Assembly: GCA_017379255.1 (NCBI GenBank)
Contig: JAFNWZ010000148.1
Location: forward strand, 1 to 6,522
Source of the DNA: Akkermansia sp.
Lineage (GTDB): Bacteria; Verrucomicrobiota; Verrucomicrobiia; Verrucomicrobiales; Akkermansiaceae
Length of the DNA stretch: 6,522 bases
Direction of reading: 5' to 3'
Position numbers and translations under genes: made by a program. Shown here piece after piece: positions 1 to 6,522 of the stretch. The notes under the pieces were generated by a model. It was not told where the DNA came from. It did not search any database and saw only the letters and a program-made list of their open reading frames with translations. Each line of letters opens with the position of its first letter. The stretch's first letter is position 1.

Positions 1-1521
1 CAGCGCATCCCCGGCAGCCCGATTGTTTATTGGGTGAAAAATATTGATATATTTGATACAAAAAACATCGGTAATTTTTATGATTCTGCTGGTAGAAATA
101 AAACACATAATAACGCACTATATGTTCGAGCATGGTGGGAACCCTCATCAAATAGCCATTGGGAGCCATATGCCAATGGTGGTATTTTTAGACGATGGGC
201 AGGTAATGACATAGATGTAGTCGATTGGAGCCCTAAAGCAAAGGCGTTCTACGCTTCTCATGGTGGGTTATATAACCAAAATTTTGCAGGGAAAGAGGGT
301 ATATGCTGGAATTTAATCACTTCTTATAAGAATGGATTTCGAATTAAACAAGCATCGCACCATTATAGTTCTGGAGCACCTACAATATTGAGTGAGATTA
401 TATCTAATCATAATTACACGCTTGGCCTTCTGAATGGTATTGTAGGGCAATATATTCTTTCCTTGTACAATCCCACACTAAATACAACGGTTGGTGATGT
501 TTTGAAGATTCCTTTCATTGTTGAGAAACAAGAAATAGTAGAAAACTTTGTACTAGAGTGCATTCTTTTATCACAAACCGACTGGGACTCTTATGAAACC
601 TCATGGGACTTCAAACGTCACCCCTTACTTCGTGGTCTTGGGAGTGTGCAGGCAGCATTCGAGGCATGGGAACGCGAAGCCTCCGAGCGTTTCTACCAAC
701 TCAAAGCCAACGAGGAAGAACTCAACCGCATTTTTATCGACATCTACGGCTTGCAGGATGAACTGACGCCGGAGGTGGAGGAAAAAGACGTGACGGTACG
801 CAAGGCGGATTTGGCGCGTGACATCCGCAGCCTTATCAGCTATGCGGTGGGCTGCATGTTCGGGCGTTATTCCTTGGATGAGGAGGGGCTGGCTTATGCC
901 GGCGGTGATTGGGATGCCAGCAAGTATCGCTCATTCCCGGCAGATAAGGACAACATCATCCCCATCTGCGATGACGAATACTTTGAGGACGACATCGTGG
1001 GGCGCTTTGTGGAGTTCATCCGCGTGGCCTACGGGGAGGAAACGCTGGAGGAGAACCTGCGCTTCATCGCGGATGCACTGGGCGGCAAGGGCAGTGCGCG
1101 CGAAGTCATCCGCAAATACTTCCGCGATGACTTCTATGCCGACCACCTGAAAATCTACCAGAAGCGCCCCATCTACTGGCAGTTCGACAGCGGCAAGAAG
1201 GGCGGCTTCCGTGCGCTGGTCTACATGCACCGCTACGCACCCGATACCATCGCCCGTATCCGCACTGACTACGTGCACCAGCAGCAGGATCGCTACCGCA
1301 CCGCCTTGGAAGGCATCGAGCAGCGCATGGCAAACGCCGGCACCGGCGAGCGCGTAAAGCTGAGCAAGGTGCAGAAGAAGCTCCAGGAGCAGGACAAGGA
1401 ACTGCACGAATACGAAGAAAAGATACACCACCTGGCAGACCGGTTCATCAGCATTGACTTGGATGACGGCGTGAAAAAGAACTACGCCCTCTTTGCGGAT
1501 GTGCTGACCAAAATCAAATAA
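1..1521 (+). CDS. pglX: BREX-1 adenine-specific DNA methyltransferase PglX, C-terminal part (5' truncated by window edge)
   Basis: PglX is the BREX site-specific DNA methyltransferase, which marks host DNA and is also needed for phage exclusion. The frame is open from base 1, so the GTG at 34 is internal and not a start; 506 residues are visible, whereas BREX-1 PglX is usually about 1,200. The methyltransferase motifs (SAM-binding motif and NPPY) would lie upstream and are not visible. Numbered within the fragment: the conserved linker RIPGSPIVYW is at 2-11. A target-recognition region follows at about 12-190, with the LGLLNG...NPTLN...VGDVLKIP pattern typical of these domains. The PglX hallmark DWDSYETSWDFKRHPLL is at 194-210, ANEEELNRIF begins at 236 and AVGCMFGRYSLDEEGLAYAGG begins at 282. 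A charged helical hairpin, probably coiled coil, spans about 426-481. The TAA stop is 12 nt before pglZ. Bases about 25-600 are much more AT-rich than the rest. Assignment comes from recalled family motifs plus the pglZ-brxL neighbours and is firm. Confidence 0.95.
   Translation, partial: QRIPGSPIVYWVKNIDIFDTKNIGNFYDSAGRNKTHNNALYVRAWWEPSSNSHWEPYANGGIFRRWAGNDIDVVDWSPKAKAFYASHGGLYNQNFAGKEGICWNLITSYKNGFRIKQASHHYSSGAPTILSEIISNHNYTLGLLNGIVGQYILSLYNPTLNTTVGDVLKIPFIVEKQEIVENFVLECILLSQTDWDSYETSWDFKRHPLLRGLGSVQAAFEAWEREASERFYQLKANEEELNRIFIDIYGLQDELTPEVEEKDVTVRKADLARDIRSLISYAVGCMFGRYSLDEEGLAYAGGDWDASKYRSFPADKDNIIPICDDEYFEDDIVGRFVEFIRVAYGEETLEENLRFIADALGGKGSAREVIRKYFRDDFYADHLKIYQKRPIYWQFDSGKKGGFRALVYMHRYAPDTIARIRTDYVHQQQDRYRTALEGIEQRMANAGTGERVKLSKVQKKLQEQDKELHEYEEKIHHLADRFISIDLDDGVKKNYALFADVLTKIK
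25..600 (+). other. AT-rich target-recognition (specificity) segment of pglX, probable exchanged cassette
   Basis: This stretch of pglX encodes the domain expected to read the methylation site. Its composition departs sharply from its flanks: bases 61-120 hold 17 G/C of 60 by hand count, while 1021-1080 hold 39 of 60. Codons change with it (AAA, AAT, ATA and TTA are common here; CGC, GCC and CTG dominate after about 640). The GC-rich codons at 1-24 belong to the conserved linker, so both edges of the atypical block are in view. The right edge coincides with the conserved DWDS...SWDF motif. Replacement of the TRD by homologous recombination in conserved flanks is the simplest explanation. The alternative is that TRDs are AT-rich for functional reasons. 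Edges are accurate to a few tens of bases. Confidence 0.7.
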
Positions 1522-1524
1522 GGA
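1520..1524 (+). promoter_or_regulatory. Ribosome binding site of pglZ
   Basis: AAGGA lies 9 nt before the ATG at 1534 and overlaps the TAA stop of pglX. This supports the chosen pglZ start and suggests that translation of pglZ is coupled to termination on pglX. Confidence 0.7.
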
Positions 1525-1533
1525 CACGAGAGC

Positions 1534-4122
1534 ATGGATTGGGAGAACATCAACTGCGAATTGAACCGACGCTTTGCTGAGCCCTTGGCAGAGTTCTACA
1601 AGCGGCGCATCATCTTCTGGTACGATGAAGATCGTGAGTTTGAGGACAAAGTAGCGGAGATGGAATTGGCAAATGCCAAGCTGCTCATCCTGACCGGCAC
1701 CAACAGCTTTGCCGCCAAGAAGTTGCTGGCCGCAGACGACACAGAAAGCAATTATCTGGTTTATTGCCCGCTGCGTTTCCAGAAATCCGAGGACAACTGG
1801 CTGTTGAACATCGCCCTGTACAGCGAGGAATACCGGGCAGACCGCAACTCCATGTGGATGGATGAAATGGGCTTGCCCCAGAACCACCACATGCGCCCGA
1901 AAATCAAGGAGTACAGCAAGTTCTTCCAGCTTGCCGAGCATCGTGGCCGCATCAAGGCGATGTCTGCGCATATTGCCACCGTGCCGCAGCTGCACCTGGC
2001 TGTCATGGCTACTCTGTGCGGCATCCGTACCCCCCAGCCTTCGGGCATTGTTCTTGCCGTGCTGTCTCAGGGAACAGACAAGGAGAACAACCCGGCGTAC
2101 TGCAAGCTGAAGAAGTACGGCGCAGAGGCCGCCTTCTGGAAACTGGTTCAGCAGATGTGCGGCTACAACGGCGGCGCTGAGCCTGAGCTGAAAAAACTGG
2201 CAGCGCACGTGCTGCTGACTGCTGCAACCCGCACCATGCGGGAAAATCTACTCACCGGACTGGACGCATACATCACCGATGCCTATCAGTCACCCTGCTA
2301 TGATCTGGTGGCTGACTGGTTGCAGACGGATGCGGAAGGCTTGGGCGACATTGCCGGGGATGTGGAGTATGACCTGCGGCTCTACCAGCGCTTCAGCAAG
2401 GCGGAAGCCGAAGAACTGGCCGAGACGGAATGTTTCCCCTGCATAGACGAATGCATTCTTGCCACGCTGATGCAGGAGATATGCGACGGGCTTATCCGCG
2501 TGGAAAGTATCCGAAATCTGGTAGCCACCCGGCGTACGAAAGCCTGGTTCAGCCGATACGCGTCCTATTACGAAGGCTTGTTACAGGTGGCTAACATGCA
2601 GGAGTTTGACATCGCGCACCACGAGGGATTCCACCTTGCCAAACCGCAGGAAATATGGAAGGCCTACGAAAGTGACTACTACCGCATGGATAGTTACTAC
2701 CGCCGCTTCCACCTGTGCTTCAACCGCAGCCTGACCCTGAGCCATGATGGCCTGGATGACCTCTTCAAGCATGTACTGGATGTGGTGGAGAATCTGTACG
2801 GCAAGTACCTGAATCAACTGAGCAGCAACTGGACAGCGGTGAGCGCCGAGGCATTGGCCACGCAGGGGTATATACCCGATGTGAATCGCCAGCGGAGTTT
2901 CTATTGTAACAAGGTTGAATCAAGAGATAGAAGACTCTATGTAATTATCTCCGATGCTCTGCGCTACGAGGTGGCAGCTGAATTGACAGAACAACTGCGC
3001 CGGGAAAACCAATGCGAGGTGGAGCTGGAAAGCATGCAGGGCATATTCCCGACAATCACCAAGTTCGGGATGGCTGCGCTACTGCCGCACCAAAAGCTGG
3101 ATGTGGTGACGAAAGCCGGGGGCGGCGTGAGTGTGCTGGCGGACGGCGCAAGCACCGAAATGCCCAACCGCGACAAGGTGCTGAAAGCGAAGCACCCTGC
3201 CAGCGTAGCCATACAGTACAAGAATATCATTGGCCTGAAACGCGCCGCCCGCCAGGCTCTGGTGAAGGACATGGATGTGGTGTACATTTACCACGATAAG
3301 ATTGACGAAGCCAGCCACAGCTCGGATTCGCTGGTATTCTCTGCATGTGAGGATGCCATCAACGAGCTGAAACACCTGGTACGTATCATCTGCAATGAAT
3401 TCGGTGGCACACGCATCTGCATCACGGCAGACCATGGGTTCCTGTACACCTATAGTCCGCTGAGCGAGCTGGATAAGGTGGATAAGAGTGCATTCCGGGC
3501 GCAGCTGGTGGACTATGGTCGCCGCTATGCCATCACCGAGCCCGGCACCGAGGCGGAGTACCTGATGCCGGTGAAGTTCACGGACGAGCTGGCAGCTCTG
3601 ACACCTCGCGAGAATGTGCGCATCAAGATGAGCGGCGGCGGGCTCAACTTTGTGCATGGTGGTATCAGCTTGCAGGAAATGGTGGTGCCGGTCATTGATT
3701 TCCGACATCTGCGCAATGCCAGCGCACAGTACAAGAAGAACAGGGAAAAATACGATACCAAACCTGTATCGATCTCCTTGCTCTCAGCCAGCAGAAAGAT
3801 AACGAACATGTTGTTCCCGCTGAGTTTCCTGCAAAACGAGGCTGTGGGCGATAACCGCATTGCTTGCCCCTATAAGCTGTATTTTACGGATGAGTACGGT
3901 AAGCAGATCAGCGACATCGTGAAGCTGATAGCGGATAAGGAGAACGCCAACGCTCAGGAACGAGTGTATCGCCATAATTTCAACCTCAAGAACCTGAAAT
4001 ACTACAACTGGGATACCTATTACCTCGTCATTGAGGATGAGAGCGGGGCTCAGTTGCAGCAGCGTGAGGCATTCCAGATTGATATAGCTATGGCTATTGA
4101 TGATTTTAACTTCTTTGATTGA
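1534..4122 (+). CDS. pglZ: BREX-1 system phosphatase-like protein PglZ (type A)
   Basis: PglZ is a core BREX component with an alkaline-phosphatase-superfamily domain; it is required for defence, but its cellular substrate is not settled. The 862-residue length fits BREX-1 type A PglZ (roughly 800-900). The N-terminus MDWENINCELNRRF and the following FWYDEDREFED (about residues 27-38) match the family. The central domain has the expected metal-site motifs: VIISDALRYE at 470-479 (D474), FPTITKFGMAALLPH from 505 with T507 or T509 as candidate nucleophile, YHDKIDEASH at 586-595 (H587, D591, H595), TADHGF at 631-636 (D633, H634) and VHGGISLQEMVVPVI from 707 (H708). No expected acidic or histidine ligand appears to be missing. 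The C-terminal part after about 720 resembles the family tail and has no catalytic motif I recognise. The start is set by ATG with AAGGA 9 nt upstream. A small AT-rich patch with three AGA codons lies just before the first metal motif. Confidence 0.96.
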   Translation: MDWENINCELNRRFAEPLAEFYKRRIIFWYDEDREFEDKVAEMELANAKLLILTGTNSFAAKKLLAADDTESNYLVYCPLRFQKSEDNWLLNIALYSEEYRADRNSMWMDEMGLPQNHHMRPKIKEYSKFFQLAEHRGRIKAMSAHIATVPQLHLAVMATLCGIRTPQPSGIVLAVLSQGTDKENNPAYCKLKKYGAEAAFWKLVQQMCGYNGGAEPELKKLAAHVLLTAATRTMRENLLTGLDAYITDAYQSPCYDLVADWLQTDAEGLGDIAGDVEYDLRLYQRFSKAEAEELAETECFPCIDECILATLMQEICDGLIRVESIRNLVATRRTKAWFSRYASYYEGLLQVANMQEFDIAHHEGFHLAKPQEIWKAYESDYYRMDSYYRRFHLCFNRSLTLSHDGLDDLFKHVLDVVENLYGKYLNQLSSNWTAVSAEALATQGYIPDVNRQRSFYCNKVESRDRRLYVIISDALRYEVAAELTEQLRRENQCEVELESMQGIFPTITKFGMAALLPHQKLDVVTKAGGGVSVLADGASTEMPNRDKVLKAKHPASVAIQYKNIIGLKRAARQALVKDMDVVYIYHDKIDEASHSSDSLVFSACEDAINELKHLVRIICNEFGGTRICITADHGFLYTYSPLSELDKVDKSAFRAQLVDYGRRYAITEPGTEAEYLMPVKFTDELAALTPRENVRIKMSGGGLNFVHGGISLQEMVVPVIDFRHLRNASAQYKKNREKYDTKPVSISLLSASRKITNMLFPLSFLQNEAVGDNRIACPYKLYFTDEYGKQISDIVKLIADKENANAQERVYRHNFNLKNLKYYNWDTYYLVIEDESGAQLQQREAFQIDIAMAIDDFNFFD

Positions 4123-4129
4123 TAAGACG

Positions 4130-6178
4130 ATGAGCGCAAACACACGAGAAGTGATAAAAGCTAAACTGAGGGAGCACTTCGGCGGCAAGGTCGTTCGCAA
4201 GGATTTGACCAAAAAGATAAAGGAAGGCGCCAATGTCCCGGTGTATGTGCTGGAGTTCCTGCTGGGGCAGTATTGCTGCTCTGATGATGAGGAGATTATT
4301 CAGCAGGGCGTGGACAAAGTGAAGCGTATTCTGGCTGACAACTTTGTGCGACCTGATGAAGCTCAGAAGATTTTATCGGTACTGCGCCGAAATGGCTCGC
4401 ATACTGTGATTGACCGCGTGACGGTGCGTCTGGATATCAAGAGTGACAAATATCTGGCCGAGTTTTCAAATCTCGGGCAAGTGAACATACCGATAGATGA
4501 CGCATACCCGGAAAAGTACGACAGGTTGCTTTGCGGTGGTATCTGGTGCATTGTACAGCTTGCCTATGAGTACAACGAAGAGGATAAGAAGAACGGGCAT
4601 CCTATTCAGATAAGCAAGCTTACGCCCATCCAGATGCCGCGCGTGGATATCGATGAGTTGAAACGCGGGCGAGCGGCGTTCACAAAAGAAGAATGGTTGG
4701 ATATACTGCTGCGCTCGACCGGCATGGAGCCGGATTCTCTGAAAGAGCGAGAGAAGTGGCTGCTGCTGACTCGCATGATTCCGCTGGTAGAGAACAATTT
4801 CAATCTCTGCGAGCTGGGGCCACGAAGCACGGGCAAATCTCACTTGTACAAGGAGATATCGCCGAACAGTATTCTGGTATCGGGCGGCCAGACCACGGTG
4901 GCTAATCTGTTCTACAATATGGGGCGCAAGACCGTGGGGCTTGTCGGGCTCTGGGACTGCGTGGCCTTTGACGAGGTGGCGGGCATTAAGTTCAAGGACA
5001 AAGACGGCGTGCAGATCATGAAGGACTACATGGCCTCCGGTTCCTTTGCCCGTGGTAAGGAGGAAAAGGCGGCATCGGCATCCATGGTGTTTGTAGGCAA
5101 CATCAATCAGAGCGTGGATGTGTTGCTGAAGACCTCCAGCTTGTTTGATCCGTTCCCGTCGGAGATGGGAACAGACACGGCATTCCTTGACCGTATGCAT
5201 TGCTACCTCCCGGGCTGGGAGATTCCCAAGTTCCGCCCGGAGCATTTTACAGATGACATGGGCTTCATCACCGATTACCTCTCCGAGTTTATCCGCGAGC
5301 TGCGCAAAGAGCAGTACGGCGATGCTCTCGACAGGTATTTCCGCCTTGGGAAGAACCTGAACCAACGCGACACCATAGCTGTACGCCGTATGGTGGACGG
5401 GTATCTGAAACTCCTGTACCCAGATGCCAAGTTCGGCAAGCTGGAGGTGGAAGAGGTGCTGCGACTGGCGCTGGAGATGCGCCGACGTGTGAAGGAACAG
5501 CTTAAGAAGCTGGGCGGCATGGAATTCTACGATGTGAACTTCTCCTACATTGATAACGAAAACTTTGAGGAGAATTATGTCTCTGTTCCCGAACAGGGCG
5601 GAGGTAAGCTCATACCGGAAGGCATGTGTAATCCCGGTCAGGTGTACACGATAGCCCGTGGTAAGTCCGGTATGCTGGGCGCGTTCCGTCTGGAATCGCA
5701 GATGCTACCGGGTGGCGGTAAGCTCACGCTGACGGGCATTGGCTCTGAGCGTGAAAGCAAGGAGGCGGCAAACACGGCTTTCAGCTTCCTGAAGGCAAAC
5801 GGTAAGCGCATCAGTGCCAGTATCAGCACCACGCAGAGGGACTATATCGTCAACTATCAGGATCTACAAGGAATTGGCATGACCTCAACGTTGGCTCTGC
5901 CCACGTTGATTGCCCTGAGCTCTATCGCACTCGGGAAGCCCACTCTGAGCTCGCTGGCGGTACTTGGTGAAATCAGCATCAGCGGCACGATGATTAAGGT
6001 AGACGAACTGGCTAACGCTCTCCAGGTCTGCGTAGACAGCGGAGCGAAAAAGGTGCTGCTTCCCATGACCTCTGCCGTAGACTTAGGTACTGTGCCCTCC
6101 GATCTCATTAGCTGCTTCAGTCTTATCTTCTACAGCTGCGCCGAGGAGGCTGTATTTAAGGCATTAGGGGTGGAGTAA
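4130..6178 (+). CDS. brxL: BREX-1 AAA+ ATPase with Lon-like C-terminal domain, BrxL
   Basis: BrxL is the last core gene of type I BREX. It was annotated as a Lon-like protease, but structural work describes a DNA-binding AAA+ assembly resembling MCM helicases; it acts in phage exclusion and not in methylation. From ATG 4130 the protein has 682 residues, the usual size. The N-terminal region has the family signature KVVRKDLTKKIKEGANVPVYVLE from 20. Walker A GPRSTGKS is at 230-237 (K236), Walker B VAFDE at 278-282 (D281, E282), sensor-1-like FVGNIN at 321-326 (N324), and FLDRMH at 352-357 is a candidate for the conserved arginine region. The Lon-like domain covers about 495-682, including GIGMTSTLALP from 581 and GEISISGTMIKVDELANAL. 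S586 lies near the Lon serine position, but the Lon lysine position (LKEK) aligns with alanine (A628), so peptidase activity is doubtful. In-frame upstream starts TTG 4097 and ATG 4100 would overlap pglZ; ATG 4130 is preferred because family proteins have a short leader before VVRKDL. No start has a clear Shine-Dalgarno, suggesting coupling to pglZ. Confidence 0.95.
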   Translation: MSANTREVIKAKLREHFGGKVVRKDLTKKIKEGANVPVYVLEFLLGQYCCSDDEEIIQQGVDKVKRILADNFVRPDEAQKILSVLRRNGSHTVIDRVTVRLDIKSDKYLAEFSNLGQVNIPIDDAYPEKYDRLLCGGIWCIVQLAYEYNEEDKKNGHPIQISKLTPIQMPRVDIDELKRGRAAFTKEEWLDILLRSTGMEPDSLKEREKWLLLTRMIPLVENNFNLCELGPRSTGKSHLYKEISPNSILVSGGQTTVANLFYNMGRKTVGLVGLWDCVAFDEVAGIKFKDKDGVQIMKDYMASGSFARGKEEKAASASMVFVGNINQSVDVLLKTSSLFDPFPSEMGTDTAFLDRMHCYLPGWEIPKFRPEHFTDDMGFITDYLSEFIRELRKEQYGDALDRYFRLGKNLNQRDTIAVRRMVDGYLKLLYPDAKFGKLEVEEVLRLALEMRRRVKEQLKKLGGMEFYDVNFSYIDNENFEENYVSVPEQGGGKLIPEGMCNPGQVYTIARGKSGMLGAFRLESQMLPGGGKLTLTGIGSERESKEAANTAFSFLKANGKRISASISTTQRDYIVNYQDLQGIGMTSTLALPTLIALSSIALGKPTLSSLAVLGEISISGTMIKVDELANALQVCVDSGAKKVLLPMTSAVDLGTVPSDLISCFSLIFYSCAEEAVFKALGVE

Positions 6179-6180
6179 AT

Positions 6181-6185
6181 AGGAG
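6181..6185 (+). promoter_or_regulatory. Ribosome binding site of the DUF2971-like gene
   Basis: AGGAG sits 8 nt before the ATG at 6194 and two bases after the brxL stop. It is a stronger site than those in front of pglZ or brxL and fixes the start of the downstream gene. Confidence 0.75.
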
Positions 6186-6193
6186 TGATAATC

Positions 6194-6522
6194 ATGTATC
6201 AGGAACCAGAAGAATACACGTTATCTGATGAGGCTGCACTAAAACGCTACCAAGGGAAGTTAGATCTCATATTAGCCCCCTTACTTTCCAAGCGGGGGGA
6301 TTTCCCATTGTATCATTATACAGGAGGCTCCGCACTTTGCTCTATTCTCAAGGAGCAACAACTCTGGCTCACAAAATGGAATTGCCTCAACGATCCTACG
6401 GAGTTTCAACTCATCCACGATATTATTGAAAATGAGCTGAAAGAGTACAGAAACAAGAATAAGGATTTTTTCTTCCTCCTTCAGGATTATAATTCTATAG
6501 AAAGAGCGTTTAAGAATGATAC
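6194..6522 (+). CDS. DUF2971-like protein, N-terminal part (3' truncated by window edge)
   Basis: The frame runs open from ATG 6194 to the window end, giving 109 codons of an incomplete protein. It reads LYHYTGGSALCSILKEQQLWLTKWNCLNDPTEF at residues 39-71. The YHYT, SIL, LWL and LNDPTE spacing is the N-terminal pattern of the DUF2971 family, soluble bacterial proteins of unknown biochemical function. Residues 1-38 are a polar leader with no signal peptide or membrane segment. The gene starts 15 nt after brxL behind a good AGGAG, so it probably shares the BREX transcript. It is not one of the six BREX-1 core genes and its codons are AT-richer (ATT, TTA, AAT, AGA) than those of pglZ and brxL, suggesting separate acquisition. 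A role in defence is inferred only from position. The family call rests on a short motif, and no function should be assigned. Confidence 0.75.
   Translation, partial: MYQEPEEYTLSDEAALKRYQGKLDLILAPLLSKRGDFPLYHYTGGSALCSILKEQQLWLTKWNCLNDPTEFQLIHDIIENELKEYRNKNKDFFFLLQDYNSIERAFKND

Noticed and set aside
34..36. GTG as the start of the first gene
   Set aside because: The same frame is open to base 1 and encodes the conserved PglX linker RIPGSPIVYW immediately before it, so this is an internal valine codon of a gene cut by the window edge.
39..54. Inverted repeat AAATAT-TGAT-ATATTT at the left edge of the AT-rich TRD segment, as a possible recombinase site
   Set aside because: Six-base arms made only of A and T are expected by chance in such AT-rich DNA. 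No matching copy was seen at the right edge near base 600 and no recombinase gene is in the window.
931..2208. Long open frame on the minus strand (425 codons) across the pglX-pglZ junction
   Set aside because: It is antisense to two genes with clear family motifs, resembles no family I know, and is rich in Leu/Val/His/Gln/Ala as expected from reading GC-rich coding sequence backwards. It is a shadow frame.
4466..5365. Minus-strand open frame of 299 codons inside brxL
   Set aside because: It runs opposite the Walker A and Walker B region of brxL, shows no recognisable domain, and is explained by the codon bias of brxL.
5603..5726. Two copies of GGTAAGCTCA (5603-5612 and 5717-5726)
   Set aside because: Both encode GGGKL-type glycine turns within brxL. 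A 10-base repeat at this spacing does not indicate a mobile element or regulatory site.
6176..6194. Terminator or promoter between brxL and the downstream gene
   Set aside because: Only 15 nt separate the genes, filled by a ribosome binding site, with no hairpin and T-run and no room for a promoter there.
1..6522. CRISPR array, tRNA or rRNA genes, insertion sequence
   Set aside because: Nearly the whole window is occupied by four coding regions. No regularly spaced repeats, cloverleaf, transposase motif or terminal inverted repeats were seen.

Overview
This window carries the 3' half of a type I BREX (BacteRiophage EXclusion) phage-defence operon, read entirely from the + strand. The order is: the C-terminal part of pglX (DNA methyltransferase/specificity protein, cut by the left edge), complete pglZ (alkaline-phosphatase-superfamily protein), complete brxL (AAA+ ATPase with a Lon-protease-like C-terminus), and the first 109 codons of a DUF2971-like gene cut by the right edge. 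The canonical BREX-1 order is brxA-brxB-brxC-pglX-pglZ-brxL, so brxA, brxB, brxC and the methyltransferase core of pglX should lie just left of the window.

The genes are packed as one transcription unit: 12 nt between pglX and pglZ, 7 nt (or an overlap, depending on the start) between pglZ and brxL, and 15 nt between brxL and the DUF2971-like gene. No promoter or terminator is apparent between them, and no gap approaches 300 bases. In BREX-1 as known from characterised systems, PglX methylates one strand of a non-palindromic site of about 6 bp to mark self DNA. PglZ and BrxL, with BrxC, are needed for exclusion of unmodified phage DNA.

The most informative local signal is compositional. From about base 25 to about base 600 pglX is AT-rich, while the rest of pglX, pglZ and brxL is GC-rich with codons such as CGC, CTG and GGC. 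That segment coincides with the target-recognition region of PglX, so it looks like an exchanged specificity cassette inside a conserved gene. The DUF2971-like gene is also AT-richer than the BREX genes and may be later-acquired cargo.

The organism cannot be identified from this window. Shine-Dalgarno sequences (AAGGA, AGGAG), the operon structure and the moderate-to-high GC backbone indicate a bacterium. The system is a recognised one, not a new type; the points of novelty are the TRD mosaic and the downstream DUF2971-like gene.
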